Program-made: the position numbers and the translations under genes
Notes under the pieces: model-generated
Databases searched by the model: none
The model's input: only the letters and a program-made list of their open reading frames with translations
What the model was told of the DNA's origin: nothing
Shown: positions 23,892 to 31,891 of the stretch, piece by piece
Position numbering within the stretch: position 1 is the first letter of the stretch
How the letters are laid out: every line of letters starts with the position of its first letter
Assembly (NCBI GenBank): GCA_045658225.1
Contig: JAZOUO010000089.1
Span: 1-37,706, forward strand
Direction of reading: 5' to 3'
Source of the DNA: SVTX01 sp045658225
GTDB taxonomy: Bacteria > Bacillota > Clostridia > Oscillospirales > CAG-272
Length of the DNA stretch: 37,706 bases

Positions 23892-24830
23892 ATGAAAAAA
23901 TACGTTATACTTGCAGACCTTACTTGTGATCTGTCGGCAGAATTGAGAGAATATTTCGGCGTTAAAGACTACATAGAGGGCATTATCCACTTCAGCGACG
24001 GACGTGATTTTAATACCACGCTTGAATGGGACAAGATCCCCCGCGAGGAGTTTTACAAGGCGCTGTCAAATAAGAAGATGCAGATAAGCACAGCTCCCGC
24101 AAGCCCTGAAATGTACTATGAGAAATTCAAGAGCTACGCACAGCAGGGCATTGATATTTTGAGTATGTCCATATCCTCAAAAATAAGCTCTACATACGGT
24201 GTGGCACAGCTCGCGGCAAGCAGAGTAAAAGAGGAATACCCCGATTGCAATATATATTGCTTTGATTCTTATAGAATGTCGGGAGCATTTGGACTTCTTC
24301 TTTGCTACGCGCAAGAGATGCAGAATAATGGCAGTACTATGGACGAGGTAATAGACTGGCTGGGGAGCAACAAGCGCAGAGTTCACCAAATGGGCCCTAT
24401 TGACGACCTTATGTTCATAGCTCGCCGCGGAAGAATATCCACGGGCAAGGCTATTATGGGTACGTTTGCGGGTGTAAAGCCTATGGGAGACTGCAACTCT
24501 GACGGGTATGTTTCGGTGCTCGGCAAGGTCAAGGGAATAAAAAAGGCTTTTGAGGTCACGGTGGAGTATATGAAGCTGACGGCGACAGATCCTAGTGAGC
24601 AGTATGTAATAGTTTCTCACAGTGACAGAGAAGCTTATGCCAATATGCTCAAGGGTATGATAGAGGAGCAGATATGTCCCAAAAAGGTATTTGTCAGCGA
24701 CGTTTTCTGCGGTTGCGGAACCAATATCGGTCCTGGTATGGTGGGTGTTTACTTCCTTGGTGATCAGCTCTCCGAGGACGGAGAGACAGAAAAAGCCAAT
24801 ATGATGAAGGCTATGGAGCGCGTCAAATAA
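23892..24830 (+). CDS. fakB: DegV family fatty acid-binding protein (FakB-like)
   Basis: A 312-residue DegV-fold protein. These bind a free fatty acid and present it to FakA for phosphorylation. Typical features are ILADLTCDLS at the N-terminus, ISTAPASPEMYYEKF (65-79), SSKISSTYGVA (95-105) where family members contact the fatty acid carboxylate, and the ARRGRIS segment of the second domain. ATG 23892 is supported by AGGAAGGA (about 23878-23885); an in-frame ATG at 23847 lies before it. The FakA-like kinase gene follows after 33 bp, which makes the FakB role very likely. It is the first gene of a six-gene operon. Confidence 0.9.
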   Translation: MKKYVILADLTCDLSAELREYFGVKDYIEGIIHFSDGRDFNTTLEWDKIPREEFYKALSNKKMQISTAPASPEMYYEKFKSYAQQGIDILSMSISSKISSTYGVAQLAASRVKEEYPDCNIYCFDSYRMSGAFGLLLCYAQEMQNNGSTMDEVIDWLGSNKRRVHQMGPIDDLMFIARRGRISTGKAIMGTFAGVKPMGDCNSDGYVSVLGKVKGIKKAFEVTVEYMKLTATDPSEQYVIVSHSDREAYANMLKGMIEEQICPKKVFVSDVFCGCGTNIGPGMVGVYFLGDQLSEDGETEKANMMKAMERVK

Positions 24831-24863
24831 ATTTTAAGTCAACAAAAGGATTGGACTGATATA

Positions 24864-26495
24864 ATGATAAAGACAATTACCGCGTCAAGCTACAAAAGCA
24901 TGCTTGATTACGGCATAAAAAATCTTGAGAAGTACATGGGGAAGGTCAATGACCTCAACGTTTTTCCCGTTCCCGACGGAGATACGGGCACGAATATGGT
25001 TATGACCATGAAAAACGGATATGCGTCTATTCCCGAGGGAGCGCAGACTCTTTCGGAGACTGCTCAGAGCTTTGCAAACGGAGTGGTGTTTGGGGCACGC
25101 GGAAATTCGGGCGTTATAGTATCACAGTTTTTTAACGGCATTTCAAAGTGCTTTAAGGAGCACGCCGAGGCGGACATAAAGCTGCTTTCAATGGCTCTCG
25201 ACATGGGAGTTGAATATGCTCACAAAGCGGTCTCAAAGCCCGTTGAGGGAACTATACTGACCGTAATGCGCGAGTCCTCGGACAAGGTGAGAGGCAGTCT
25301 TGATGCCATAGAAAACATAAATCAGGCGGTGGATACCCTGCTGAGAAGCGCAAAAATATCCCTGGACAACACTCCCAATCTCTTGCCTGTTCTTGAGAAG
25401 GCAGGGGTCGTGGACAGCGGCGGAGCCGGACTGGTGTATTTCTTTGAGGGCGTCAAAAAATATCTTGACGGAGAGCAGATAGACATGTCCTCGACAGATA
25501 CGGTTGAAAGCACTCAGAGCATAGATTACACCGTGTTTAATAAAAATAGCTCGTTTGAGCTTGGATATTGCACTGAGACGCTTATACAGCTGACAAATGA
25601 TAAGGTTGATTTTGATTACAGTGAATTTGTATCACACCTTGGTGAGCTTGGTGACTCTATTGTGACGTCATTCGACTCGGACAAGGTAAAGGTGCATATA
25701 CATACAAAAACTCCCGAGCAGGTGCTCTTCTATTGTCATAGCTTCGGAGAATTTCTCACACTGAAGATTGAGAATATGTCTGTTCAGCATACGCAGAAAA
25801 CTAAAAAATATCTTTGCGGTGAAATAAATGAAAATTGCAAATTTGCGTGCGTGGCGGTAGCGCCTGACCCGATAGTGCAAGGAATGTTCGTTGAAATGGG
25901 AGTTGACTGCTGTATACTCAGCGCGGAAAGCCCCTCGTCCAGTGAGTTTATTCAGGCGTTCAAGTACACTGGAGCGAATGAGATACTTGTATTTCCCAAC
26001 ACCTCAAATTCTATTTTGAGTGCTATGCAGGCGGCAAGTCTGTATAAGGACGCTAAGGTGACGGTGCTCAATTGTCGATCGATAGCTGAGTGTTATGCGT
26101 CTCTTGCTATCGTGGACTTTGATTCTGAGGACACGCGCGAGGTTGTTGAGAGTGTAAATGAGACGGTGAGAAATATTTACGTGGTATCGGTTGTGAAAGC
26201 GTCGAAAAATATAACATATGGCAATAAGTCTATAGTAAAAAATGAATTCTTTGCTCTTGCGGGAGAGGATATACTTGTCACGGGCAACGGACTTGAGAGC
26301 GTAGCTGTGCAGACTGTGTGCGACGTGACAGGAAGCCGTGATTGCAGTGTGCTGACGGTGTTCTGCGGAAAGAATGTATCAAAGCAACAGCTTGATGGAT
26401 TCGTCGAGGCTGTAAATGACCTTGGACTTTGCATTGAGGTTTATATTGTTCCTACCGAGGACAGAATACACGATCTTACGTTATCTTTTGAATAA
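24864..26495 (+). CDS. fakA: Fatty acid kinase FakA (DAK2/DhaL domain)
   Basis: A 543-residue kinase that phosphorylates FakB-bound fatty acid to acyl-phosphate for phospholipid synthesis. The N-terminal DhaL-like ATP domain (1-200) has NVFPVPDGDTGTNM (32-45), with the Asp residues that hold Mg-ATP, and GARGNSGV (77-84). The middle and C-terminal DegV-like domains follow, ending in the family-typical IVPTEDRIHDLTLSFE-like tail. Length agrees with FakA/YloV (about 550). It lies 33 bp after fakB and 22 bp before the transporter-ACP gene. In many genomes fakA is next to asp23 rather than these genes, so the setting here is distinctive. Confidence 0.93.
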   Translation: MIKTITASSYKSMLDYGIKNLEKYMGKVNDLNVFPVPDGDTGTNMVMTMKNGYASIPEGAQTLSETAQSFANGVVFGARGNSGVIVSQFFNGISKCFKEHAEADIKLLSMALDMGVEYAHKAVSKPVEGTILTVMRESSDKVRGSLDAIENINQAVDTLLRSAKISLDNTPNLLPVLEKAGVVDSGGAGLVYFFEGVKKYLDGEQIDMSSTDTVESTQSIDYTVFNKNSSFELGYCTETLIQLTNDKVDFDYSEFVSHLGELGDSIVTSFDSDKVKVHIHTKTPEQVLFYCHSFGEFLTLKIENMSVQHTQKTKKYLCGEINENCKFACVAVAPDPIVQGMFVEMGVDCCILSAESPSSSEFIQAFKYTGANEILVFPNTSNSILSAMQAASLYKDAKVTVLNCRSIAECYASLAIVDFDSEDTREVVESVNETVRNIYVVSVVKASKNITYGNKSIVKNEFFALAGEDILVTGNGLESVAVQTVCDVTGSRDCSVLTVFCGKNVSKQQLDGFVEAVNDLGLCIEVYIVPTEDRIHDLTLSFE

Positions 26496-26517
26496 TTAAC
26501 AATAAAGGGGTATGACA

Positions 26518-28161
26518 ATGGAAAAGATCAGAGGAAAAAAGAAGCTGTTTTTATACGGCTGCTCGGGCATGGGAGTAAACATGCTCAACCTTATAGTTGG
26601 CTCTTATTTGTGCAGTGCGCTGCTTACGGGCGGTTTTGACGAGCATATTGAGTCCTGGACATATCTTAACCGTGACCTCGTTGTCGCTGGACTTTGGGGT
26701 ACACTTGTTTTTGTTATGAAGGTTATTGACGGAATTATAGACATTCCGCTTGCATCCTTTACGGATAACCTCAAAACACGCTGGGGACGTCGACGTCCCT
26801 CCTTACTCATAGGTTTTATCCCTATGATAATAGCATATCTGTTGTTCCTTGTGCCGATTACTAACGGTGAGAGCGTTGCTAACACGATATGGTTCGGCGT
26901 ACTTTTGGGAGTATTCTACTGCTTCTACACTCTTACTATGCTCACGTTCTACGCGACATTCTCCGAGGTGTGCGAGACAGAGCAGGATACAGTGTTTTTG
27001 TCAAACGCAAAGTCTGTTTGCGACGTAGTTTACTTCATTCTCGGCTTTGCGCTTGTTCCCGTGCTTGTAAGCATGGGCGTTAATATCCGCTATGTAGCAA
27101 TTATGTTCTTGCCCTTGTCTCTCCTTATGCTTATTCCTATGTTTATGCTCAAGGAAAAGTCCACCAAAGAAGGTGTCGAGGGCGTAGAGTACCAGAAGAG
27201 TGACGCACTCACACTTGGCAAGGCTATCAAGTGTTCAATGACAAATAAGAGCTTTATTTATTGGATGTTTACAGCAGCAGTAATGAACTTCGGACTTCAG
27301 CTCTTCCTTGGCGGTATAAACGAGCTGTTCTCTTCAACGGGACTTAATATGACCGTGGTTATGGCGTCGTCCTTTGTCCCCGTGCCGTTCACACTTATTC
27401 TGTATAACAAGTTCGTTAAAAAATACGGACTCGGCTTTGCGTATAAGTACATTTTGAGCATATTCTCTGTGGGCATGATAGTAATGTTTATATGCACGCA
27501 GATACATCAGTCTATTACTGAGACTGCTCTCACCGCTATAGCAATCTGCGGCGGTGTATTCGTATCCTTTGCGATAGGCGCATTCTTCTCAGTCACATAC
27601 ACTGTTCCCACTCATCTTGCGGCTCGCGAGAAAGAAGAGAAGGGTGTGAGCGTTGCTCCTATGTATTTTGCGGTTCAGGGTCTGTTTGAGGGCGTCTCCG
27701 CGGGAATTGCGACGGGATTTGTGCTCGTGTTCCTCAAGGATAAGCAGATCATCCACGTGCTACCGCTTATAGTTATGGCTGCTTGTATGGTGGCGTTTGG
27801 TATGTCCTTTGCGTTTCCCAAGGTTATTTCTAAAATGGGTAAGGAGGAGCTTGTCGTAGCTGAAGGCGTGCCCGAGACTGAGACTTGTGCGATAGCAGAA
27901 AGTTCTGTGCCCGCAGTTTCTCTTGACGAGGTAAAGACAAAAGTCAGAGAGATAATTTCTCAGAACCTTAATGTTTCCGCAGAGAATATTACCGACGACG
28001 GACACCTGCTAAATGATTTGGGCGGCACAAGTCTTGATTACTATGAGATAGTCGTTCAGATAGAAGAAGCATTTGGCATAACTCTTGAATTTGAGACAGA
28101 GAATTTCTCTTATACTCTCAAAGAGTTGGCAGATATAATAGTTAGTAAACTTGAAAAATGA
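26518..28161 (+). CDS. Fusion of GPH-family transporter and acyl carrier protein domain
   Basis: A 547-residue protein. Residues about 10-440 are a 12-helix MelB/GPH-type transporter. The MelB cation site appears as K68, D71 and D75 (MKVIDGIIDIP), followed by TRWGRRRP. A Glu/Pro/Ala-rich linker (about 441-466) leads to an acyl carrier protein domain (about 468-547). Its phosphopantetheine motif is DLGGTSLDYYEIV (from D500) with S505 as the attachment serine. The GPH family also contains the human lysolipid transporter MFSD2A. Start ATG 26518 is preferred over 26512 because AAAGGGG (26504-26510) is correctly spaced only from it. Its end overlaps the acyltransferase gene by 4 bp (ATGA). Transport of a lysolipid or other acyl acceptor is inferred, not shown. 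Confidence 0.92.
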   Translation: MEKIRGKKKLFLYGCSGMGVNMLNLIVGSYLCSALLTGGFDEHIESWTYLNRDLVVAGLWGTLVFVMKVIDGIIDIPLASFTDNLKTRWGRRRPSLLIGFIPMIIAYLLFLVPITNGESVANTIWFGVLLGVFYCFYTLTMLTFYATFSEVCETEQDTVFLSNAKSVCDVVYFILGFALVPVLVSMGVNIRYVAIMFLPLSLLMLIPMFMLKEKSTKEGVEGVEYQKSDALTLGKAIKCSMTNKSFIYWMFTAAVMNFGLQLFLGGINELFSSTGLNMTVVMASSFVPVPFTLILYNKFVKKYGLGFAYKYILSIFSVGMIVMFICTQIHQSITETALTAIAICGGVFVSFAIGAFFSVTYTVPTHLAAREKEEKGVSVAPMYFAVQGLFEGVSAGIATGFVLVFLKDKQIIHVLPLIVMAACMVAFGMSFAFPKVISKMGKEELVVAEGVPETETCAIAESSVPAVSLDEVKTKVREIISQNLNVSAENITDDGHLLNDLGGTSLDYYEIVVQIEEAFGITLEFETENFSYTLKELADIIVSKLEK

Positions 28162-28799
28162 TATACGATTTTTTTAGGTGGTACGGCATAATAACCGCCT
28201 ATCCTCTACAGTTGCTTTTCTTTAAGCGAAAGACATATTACGAGGATAAGAAAGATTACAAACGTCACAAAAAGCAGGGAGCGCTTATCATTTCAAACCA
28301 CTATAACGTGTTTGACTATATAATGAATCTGTTCTTTGTTCTTCCCAGAAAGCTCAATATTGTAGCAAGCGAGTATTCCTTCAGAAACAAACTTATTTCA
28401 TTTGGTATGAGATTTTACGGTGGCATACAGGCAAATCGAATATCCAAAAGTCTGAGATTTGTGGATGAGAGTATTGCACTGATAAAGCGGGGCAAGCTCG
28501 TTCAGATATTTCCCGAAGGACAAAACACCCCCGACGGAGAGATACACGACTTCAAGCCCACCTACATAATAATAGCTTTGCGCGCTGACTCGGCGATAAT
28601 CCCGATAGTCACGGATGGCAATTACGGATTTTTCCGCCAAACGCACACGATTGTGGGCAAGGCAATATATATGTCCGAATACGGTATAGACGCACACTCC
28701 TCAAAGGAGGAGATACTTGAGGCTAACGAAAAAATACGCCAGAGAGTTATCGGACTGAAAGCCCAGCTTGATAAGCTCAGCTCGAAAGGAAAGAAATAA
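28158..28799 (+). CDS. PlsC-like 1-acyl-glycerol-3-phosphate acyltransferase family protein
   Basis: A 213-residue lysophospholipid acyltransferase-fold protein. Motif I is H48-x4-D53 in SNHYNVFDY, motif III is FPEG (118-121) in QIFPEGQNTPDG, and motif IV is IIPIV (147-151). The N-terminal 20 or so residues are hydrophobic and may lie on the membrane. Enzymes of this fold move an acyl chain from acyl-ACP or acyl-CoA to a lysophospholipid or similar hydroxyl. It is translationally coupled on both sides (ATGA with the transporter-ACP gene, TAATG with the hydrolase gene), so a joint function with the tethered ACP is likely. Its true acceptor is unknown and it may not be the housekeeping PlsC. 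Confidence 0.88.
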   Translation: MIYDFFRWYGIITAYPLQLLFFKRKTYYEDKKDYKRHKKQGALIISNHYNVFDYIMNLFFVLPRKLNIVASEYSFRNKLISFGMRFYGGIQANRISKSLRFVDESIALIKRGKLVQIFPEGQNTPDGEIHDFKPTYIIIALRADSAIIPIVTDGNYGFFRQTHTIVGKAIYMSEYGIDAHSSKEEILEANEKIRQRVIGLKAQLDKLSSKGKK

Positions 28800-29791
28800 T
28801 GTTATCAGATATTTTATACAGCAGTGTTGCCACGTGGGCGGCACCGCAGATAATAGTCGCTATTCTGCTTGGAGTTGCGCTTTTTACGGTGTTTTTCATC
28901 GCGCTGTCAATGGTCGTGGCGTCCTATTGCGTATATAGAGCCACCCTGTGCCGAACAAAAAAGGAAAAATGGGGAAGACTTGAAGAGGCTATCGAGCCCT
29001 CACAGAAAGATATGTATGCTGAGGGGCTTGCGTGGGGCGAAAAAAACAAGGAATATATGCACTCGGTGCATATACAGAACAACGGACTTAATCTTTACGG
29101 CGAGTATTATGATTTTGGCTGTGACAGATGCGTAATGATACTCTCAGGCAGAACGGAGAGCCTGCGCTACGGATACTATTTTGCGATTCCTTATAGTGAG
29201 ATATGCTTTAACGTGCTTGTGGTTGACCCTCGTGCGCACGGAGAAAGCGATGGAGAATTTAACACTATAGGCTTTGAAGAAAGCAAGGATGATATTGCCT
29301 GGGTGAAGTTTTTGCGCGACGAGTATAATATGAATACCGTTATCTTTCACGGTATTTGCATTGGCGCGGCGGGCGGAATGTACGCTATCACATCGGAGAA
29401 TTGTCCTGATAACGTAAAGGGAATAGTCACCGAGGGAATGTTTCCTAATTTCGGCGAATCTATGAAAAATCATCTTATAGAGCGTAAAAAGCCCGTAAAA
29501 TTGGTGTATCCTTTAATTAACTTTTGGATGAAGCACTATACGGGACATACAATGGGTTTCGGCCCTATAAACGTCATACATAAGCTCGACAAGCCGCTTT
29601 TGATGATACACAGCAGGGAAGATAAGTATTCCACTCCTGAATATGCGCAAAAGCTTTACGATGCCTGTCAGACGAGGAGTAAGACAATTTCGTGGCACAG
29701 TCGAGGAGCGCACTCTATGCTTCGTCCCACGGATACCGAGCTTTATGACAACGCGATAAAGAAATTTATTGCGGAAAATTTTGATAAATAA
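28799..29791 (+). CDS. Membrane-anchored alpha/beta hydrolase with Cys nucleophile
   Basis: A 330-residue protein with one N-terminal membrane helix (about 17-47) and a cytoplasmic or surface alpha/beta hydrolase domain (about 85-330). The nucleophile elbow reads HGICIGAAGG, so C187 replaces the usual serine in G-x-S-x-G. D275 (HSREDKY) and H305 (RGAHSM) complete a plausible triad. VVDPRAHGESDG (141-152) is the standard loop of the fold. Cys nucleophiles are known in dienelactone hydrolase but are uncommon. It starts on the stop codon of the acyltransferase gene (TAATG). A role in cleaving acyl esters or thioesters for the operon's pathway is inference. Confidence 0.88.
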   Translation: MLSDILYSSVATWAAPQIIVAILLGVALFTVFFIALSMVVASYCVYRATLCRTKKEKWGRLEEAIEPSQKDMYAEGLAWGEKNKEYMHSVHIQNNGLNLYGEYYDFGCDRCVMILSGRTESLRYGYYFAIPYSEICFNVLVVDPRAHGESDGEFNTIGFEESKDDIAWVKFLRDEYNMNTVIFHGICIGAAGGMYAITSENCPDNVKGIVTEGMFPNFGESMKNHLIERKKPVKLVYPLINFWMKHYTGHTMGFGPINVIHKLDKPLLMIHSREDKYSTPEYAQKLYDACQTRSKTISWHSRGAHSMLRPTDTELYDNAIKKFIAENFDK

Positions 29792-29803
29792 AGGAGAACT
29801 GCC

Positions 29804-30244
29804 ATGTTTTGTAAGAAATGCGGAGCGCAGATTCCCGATGACTCCATCTTTTGTGTTAATTGCGGAGAGCACATGGGGTATCAATCTACCGATGAGGCTA
29901 ATAATACTGTGAACGTTGACAATGCGATTTCCGAAAATCAGGAATGTGTATTATCTCTTGAGGAGCAGGAAGAAATGGCAAACGAGGTTCTCAAATGGGG
30001 AATTCTTGGCGCGGTTTTTTCCGAAAATATCTGTTTTTTGGGAATACCCTTTTCCGCTAAGGCAAAAAGACTCGCAGCGGAATATGAATTTTGTAAATGC
30101 AAGAACGATGCGAGAGTGACTGTCGGCAAAATACTTGGAAAGATCGGATTTATAGTAGGACTTGTATCTACAATCATATTGGGTGCTTATCTTTCAATTT
30201 ATTTTACTATTATGATTGCCTTTCTGATAGGTGGCGGATTTTAA
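29804..30244 (+). CDS. Zinc-ribbon membrane protein of unknown function
   Basis: A 146-residue protein beginning with a zinc ribbon (C3-x2-C6 and C17-x2-C20, FCKKCG...FCVNCG), then an acidic linker (about 28-55), a helical segment with small hydrophobic patches, and a strong C-terminal membrane segment (about 111-143). Such zinc-ribbon plus membrane proteins are common in Clostridia and rarely characterised. It lies 12 bp after the hydrolase gene with AAGGAG and is the last gene before a perfect-palindrome terminator. Whether it takes part in the lipid pathway cannot be said. Confidence 0.85.
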   Translation: MFCKKCGAQIPDDSIFCVNCGEHMGYQSTDEANNTVNVDNAISENQECVLSLEEQEEMANEVLKWGILGAVFSENICFLGIPFSAKAKRLAAEYEFCKCKNDARVTVGKILGKIGFIVGLVSTIILGAYLSIYFTIMIAFLIGGGF

Positions 30245-30258
30245 TTCTATAAGCAAAA

Positions 30259-30290
30259 AAAGGAGAGAGGATATCCTCTCTCCTTTAATT
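30259..30290. terminator. Bidirectional terminator between the lipid operon and asnA
   Basis: A 28-bp perfect palindrome (30259-30286): AAAGGAGAGAGGAT followed by ATCCTCTCTCCTTT. It has a T-rich tract to the right and an A-tract to the left, serving the converging plus- and minus-strand transcripts. Confidence 0.88.
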
Positions 30291-30291
30291 T

Positions 30292-31302
30292 TTACAGTAA
30301 TCTTATTCCTGCCTTGTGGCAAGCCTCGACAGTCTCGTCATCCCAGATGCTTGACTGTACCTCGCCTATGTGAGCGCAGCCCATCATAAGCATACAAAGT
30401 CTTGACTGACCAATACCTCCGCCGATAGTCAGAGGGAGCTCCCCTTCAAGTAGCATCTTGTGGAAGGGAAGATTTCTGCGGTCATCACAGTGGGAAATAG
30501 TTAACTGTCTGTCAAGCGACTCTTCGTCAACTCGGATTCCCATTGAGGATATTTCAAACGCATGCCCGAGCAGCTCGTTATAAAACATTATATCTCCGTT
30601 AAGCTCCCAGTCGTCGTAGTCGGGTGCGCGTCCGTCGTGGCGATTGCCCGATTTCAGCGTTTTGCCTATCTGCATAATAAACGCGGTCTTGTGCTCCTTA
30701 AGATATGCATCCTCGCGTTCCTTAGCGGTAAGATTAGGGTACATATCCTCAAGCTCCTGCGTGGTCACAAAGGAGACCTCGCGACAGAGGTTTGTGCAAA
30801 GCTGTGGAAAATGCACATGGAGACGGTCATTAGTGTCGCAGATAGCCTTGACAATCGCAGAAACGATAAGCTTCAAATAATCAAGATTTCTGTTCTCACG
30901 TGTTATGACTTTTTCCCAGTCCCATTGGTCAACGTATATGGAGTGTATATTATCAAGCTCCTCATCGCGACGTATAGCGTTCATATCGGTGTAAAGTCCT
31001 CTGCCGACAGTGAAGTGATATCTTTTCAGTGCGAGACGCTTCCATTTTGCGAGCGAGTGGACTACTTGCGCTTCTGCGTTGTTTATAGCGGGAACGTTAA
31101 AGGACACGGGACGCTCAAAGCCGTTGAGGTTATCGTTAAGACCCGATGCCTCGGTGACGAAAAGCGGGGCAGATACACGTTTGAGATTTAGTGCGGACGC
31201 AAATTCGTCCTGAAATGTTTCTTTTATGTAGGCTATGGCTCTTTGCGTGTCGTACTCGTCAAGCAAAGGGGTATAGCCCTCGGGAATATATACTTTGTTC
31301 AT
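30292..31302 (-). CDS. asnA: Aspartate--ammonia ligase (AsnA)
   Basis: A 336-residue ammonia-dependent asparagine synthetase related to class II aminoacyl-tRNA synthetases. It makes asparagine from aspartate, ammonia and ATP. Signatures are FVTEASGLNDNLNGFERPV near the N-terminus, LHSLAKWKR-like VVHSLAKWKRLAL, GLYTDMNAIRRDEELDNIHSIYVDQWDWEKVI, and the closing GGGIGQSRLCMLMM. Start ATG at 31302 is supported by GGGAGG on the minus strand; upstream in-frame codons overlap the promoter. It is a single-gene unit with its own promoter and no T-box leader. Confidence 0.97.
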   Translation of the reverse strand: MNKVYIPEGYTPLLDEYDTQRAIAYIKETFQDEFASALNLKRVSAPLFVTEASGLNDNLNGFERPVSFNVPAINNAEAQVVHSLAKWKRLALKRYHFTVGRGLYTDMNAIRRDEELDNIHSIYVDQWDWEKVITRENRNLDYLKLIVSAIVKAICDTNDRLHVHFPQLCTNLCREVSFVTTQELEDMYPNLTAKEREDAYLKEHKTAFIMQIGKTLKSGNRHDGRAPDYDDWELNGDIMFYNELLGHAFEISSMGIRVDEESLDRQLTISHCDDRRNLPFHKMLLEGELPLTIGGGIGQSRLCMLMMGCAHIGEVQSSIWDDETVEACHKAGIRLL

Positions 31303-31333
31303 AAGAACACCTCCCAACAAAATAGATACTCCT

Positions 31334-31362
31334 ATTATATAACAAACTAAAGTAAAAGGCAA
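31334..31362 (-). promoter_or_regulatory. Promoter of asnA
   Basis: On the minus strand TTGCCT (31362-31357) and TATAAT (31339-31334), 17 bp apart. The leader is short (about 25 nt), leaving no room for a T-box or other large riboregulator. Confidence 0.75.
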
Positions 31363-31431
31363 TAGATTTTAATAAATTTCTTGAGTGCAATATCATTCTT
31401 AATCAAAAAATATTATTATACTGCTCCAAAA

Positions 31432-31465
31432 AACATCAAAAAAATTTTTAAAAATTTTTAAAAAG
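31432..31465 (+). promoter_or_regulatory. A/T-tract block upstream of the feo promoter
   Basis: Alternating A5 and T5 runs repeat about every 10-11 bp (AAAATTTTTAAAAATTTTTAA-like pattern) just before the -35 of feoA. Phased tracts like these can bend DNA or act as an UP element for RNA polymerase. This is pattern only. Confidence 0.4.
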
Positions 31466-31469
31466 GGTA

Positions 31470-31498
31470 TTGACAAATTTTGAGAATTAGTATATAAT
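31470..31498 (+). promoter_or_regulatory. Promoter of the feo operon
   Basis: Perfect TTGACA (31470-31475) and TATAAT (31493-31498), 17 bp apart. Confidence 0.88.
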
Positions 31499-31506
31499 GT
31501 CAAATG

Positions 31507-31522
31507 GTTAGTTGAGACTAAC
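31507..31522 (+). promoter_or_regulatory. Candidate metal-responsive operator 1 (feoA)
   Basis: GTTAGTTGAGACTAAC is an inverted repeat with 6-bp arms around TGAG, covering the expected transcription start of feoA. The core TTAGT-N4-ACTAA recurs before feoB. The half-site resembles DtxR/IdeR-type boxes (TTAG...CTAA) although the spacing differs. Confidence 0.6.
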
Positions 31523-31560
31523 TCCAACAAGACAGCTAAAAATAGCTTTTGGAGGCGTAT

Positions 31561-31782
31561 ATGAAAACATTAAGAGACGTAAAGATCAAAGAGAGCGCGA
31601 CTGTTGTCAAGCTTCACGGCGAGGGCGCGGTCAAGAGAAGAATTATGGATATGGGCATTACAAAGGGAGTTGAGGTGAGCGTACGCAAGGTCGCGCCTCT
31701 TGGAGACCCCATTGAAATTACCGTTCGCGGATACGAGCTTTCTATCCGCAAGGCAGATGCGGAGACTATTGAGGTAAAATAA
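31561..31782 (+). CDS. feoA: Ferrous iron transport protein A
   Basis: A 73-residue SH3-like cytosolic protein that partners FeoB in ferrous iron uptake. Family features are the GEGAVKRRIMDMGITKGVEVSV stretch and PLGDPIEITVRGYELSIRKADAETIEV at the C-terminus, which together define FeoA. ATG 31561 has TGGAGG (31550-31555) upstream; an in-frame TTG at 31549 overlaps that site and is rejected. A hairpin terminator separates it from feoB, so the ratio of the two proteins may be set by partial termination. Confidence 0.95.
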   Translation: MKTLRDVKIKESATVVKLHGEGAVKRRIMDMGITKGVEVSVRKVAPLGDPIEITVRGYELSIRKADAETIEVK

Positions 31783-31810
31783 AAATAGCCGAGCTGCTCG
31801 GTTATTTTTT
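31783..31810 (+). terminator. Terminator or attenuator between feoA and feoB
   Basis: AATAGCCGAG (31784-31793) pairs with CTCGGTTATT (31797-31806) and TTTT follows directly. It begins at the feoA stop codon. Confidence 0.75.
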
Positions 31811-31820
31811 GAGGAAGCGG

Positions 31821-31836
31821 GTTAGTCATAACTAAT
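31821..31836 (+). promoter_or_regulatory. Candidate metal-responsive operator 2 (feoB)
   Basis: GTTAGTCATAACTAAT shares the TTAGT-N4-ACTAA core with the site in front of feoA, with identical spacing. It lies between the attenuator and feoB. A TATATAAAT run (about 31841-31849) could supply a -10, but no -35 is clear. Confidence 0.55.
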
Positions 31837-31891
31837 CAGCTATATAAATATGTATAACTGTCGCTACGGCGCGACACGGAGGATAAGTACA

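Noticed and set aside
31302..31334. T-box or other riboregulator in front of asnA
   Set aside because: The promoter is only about 30 bp from the start codon, so the leader is too short.
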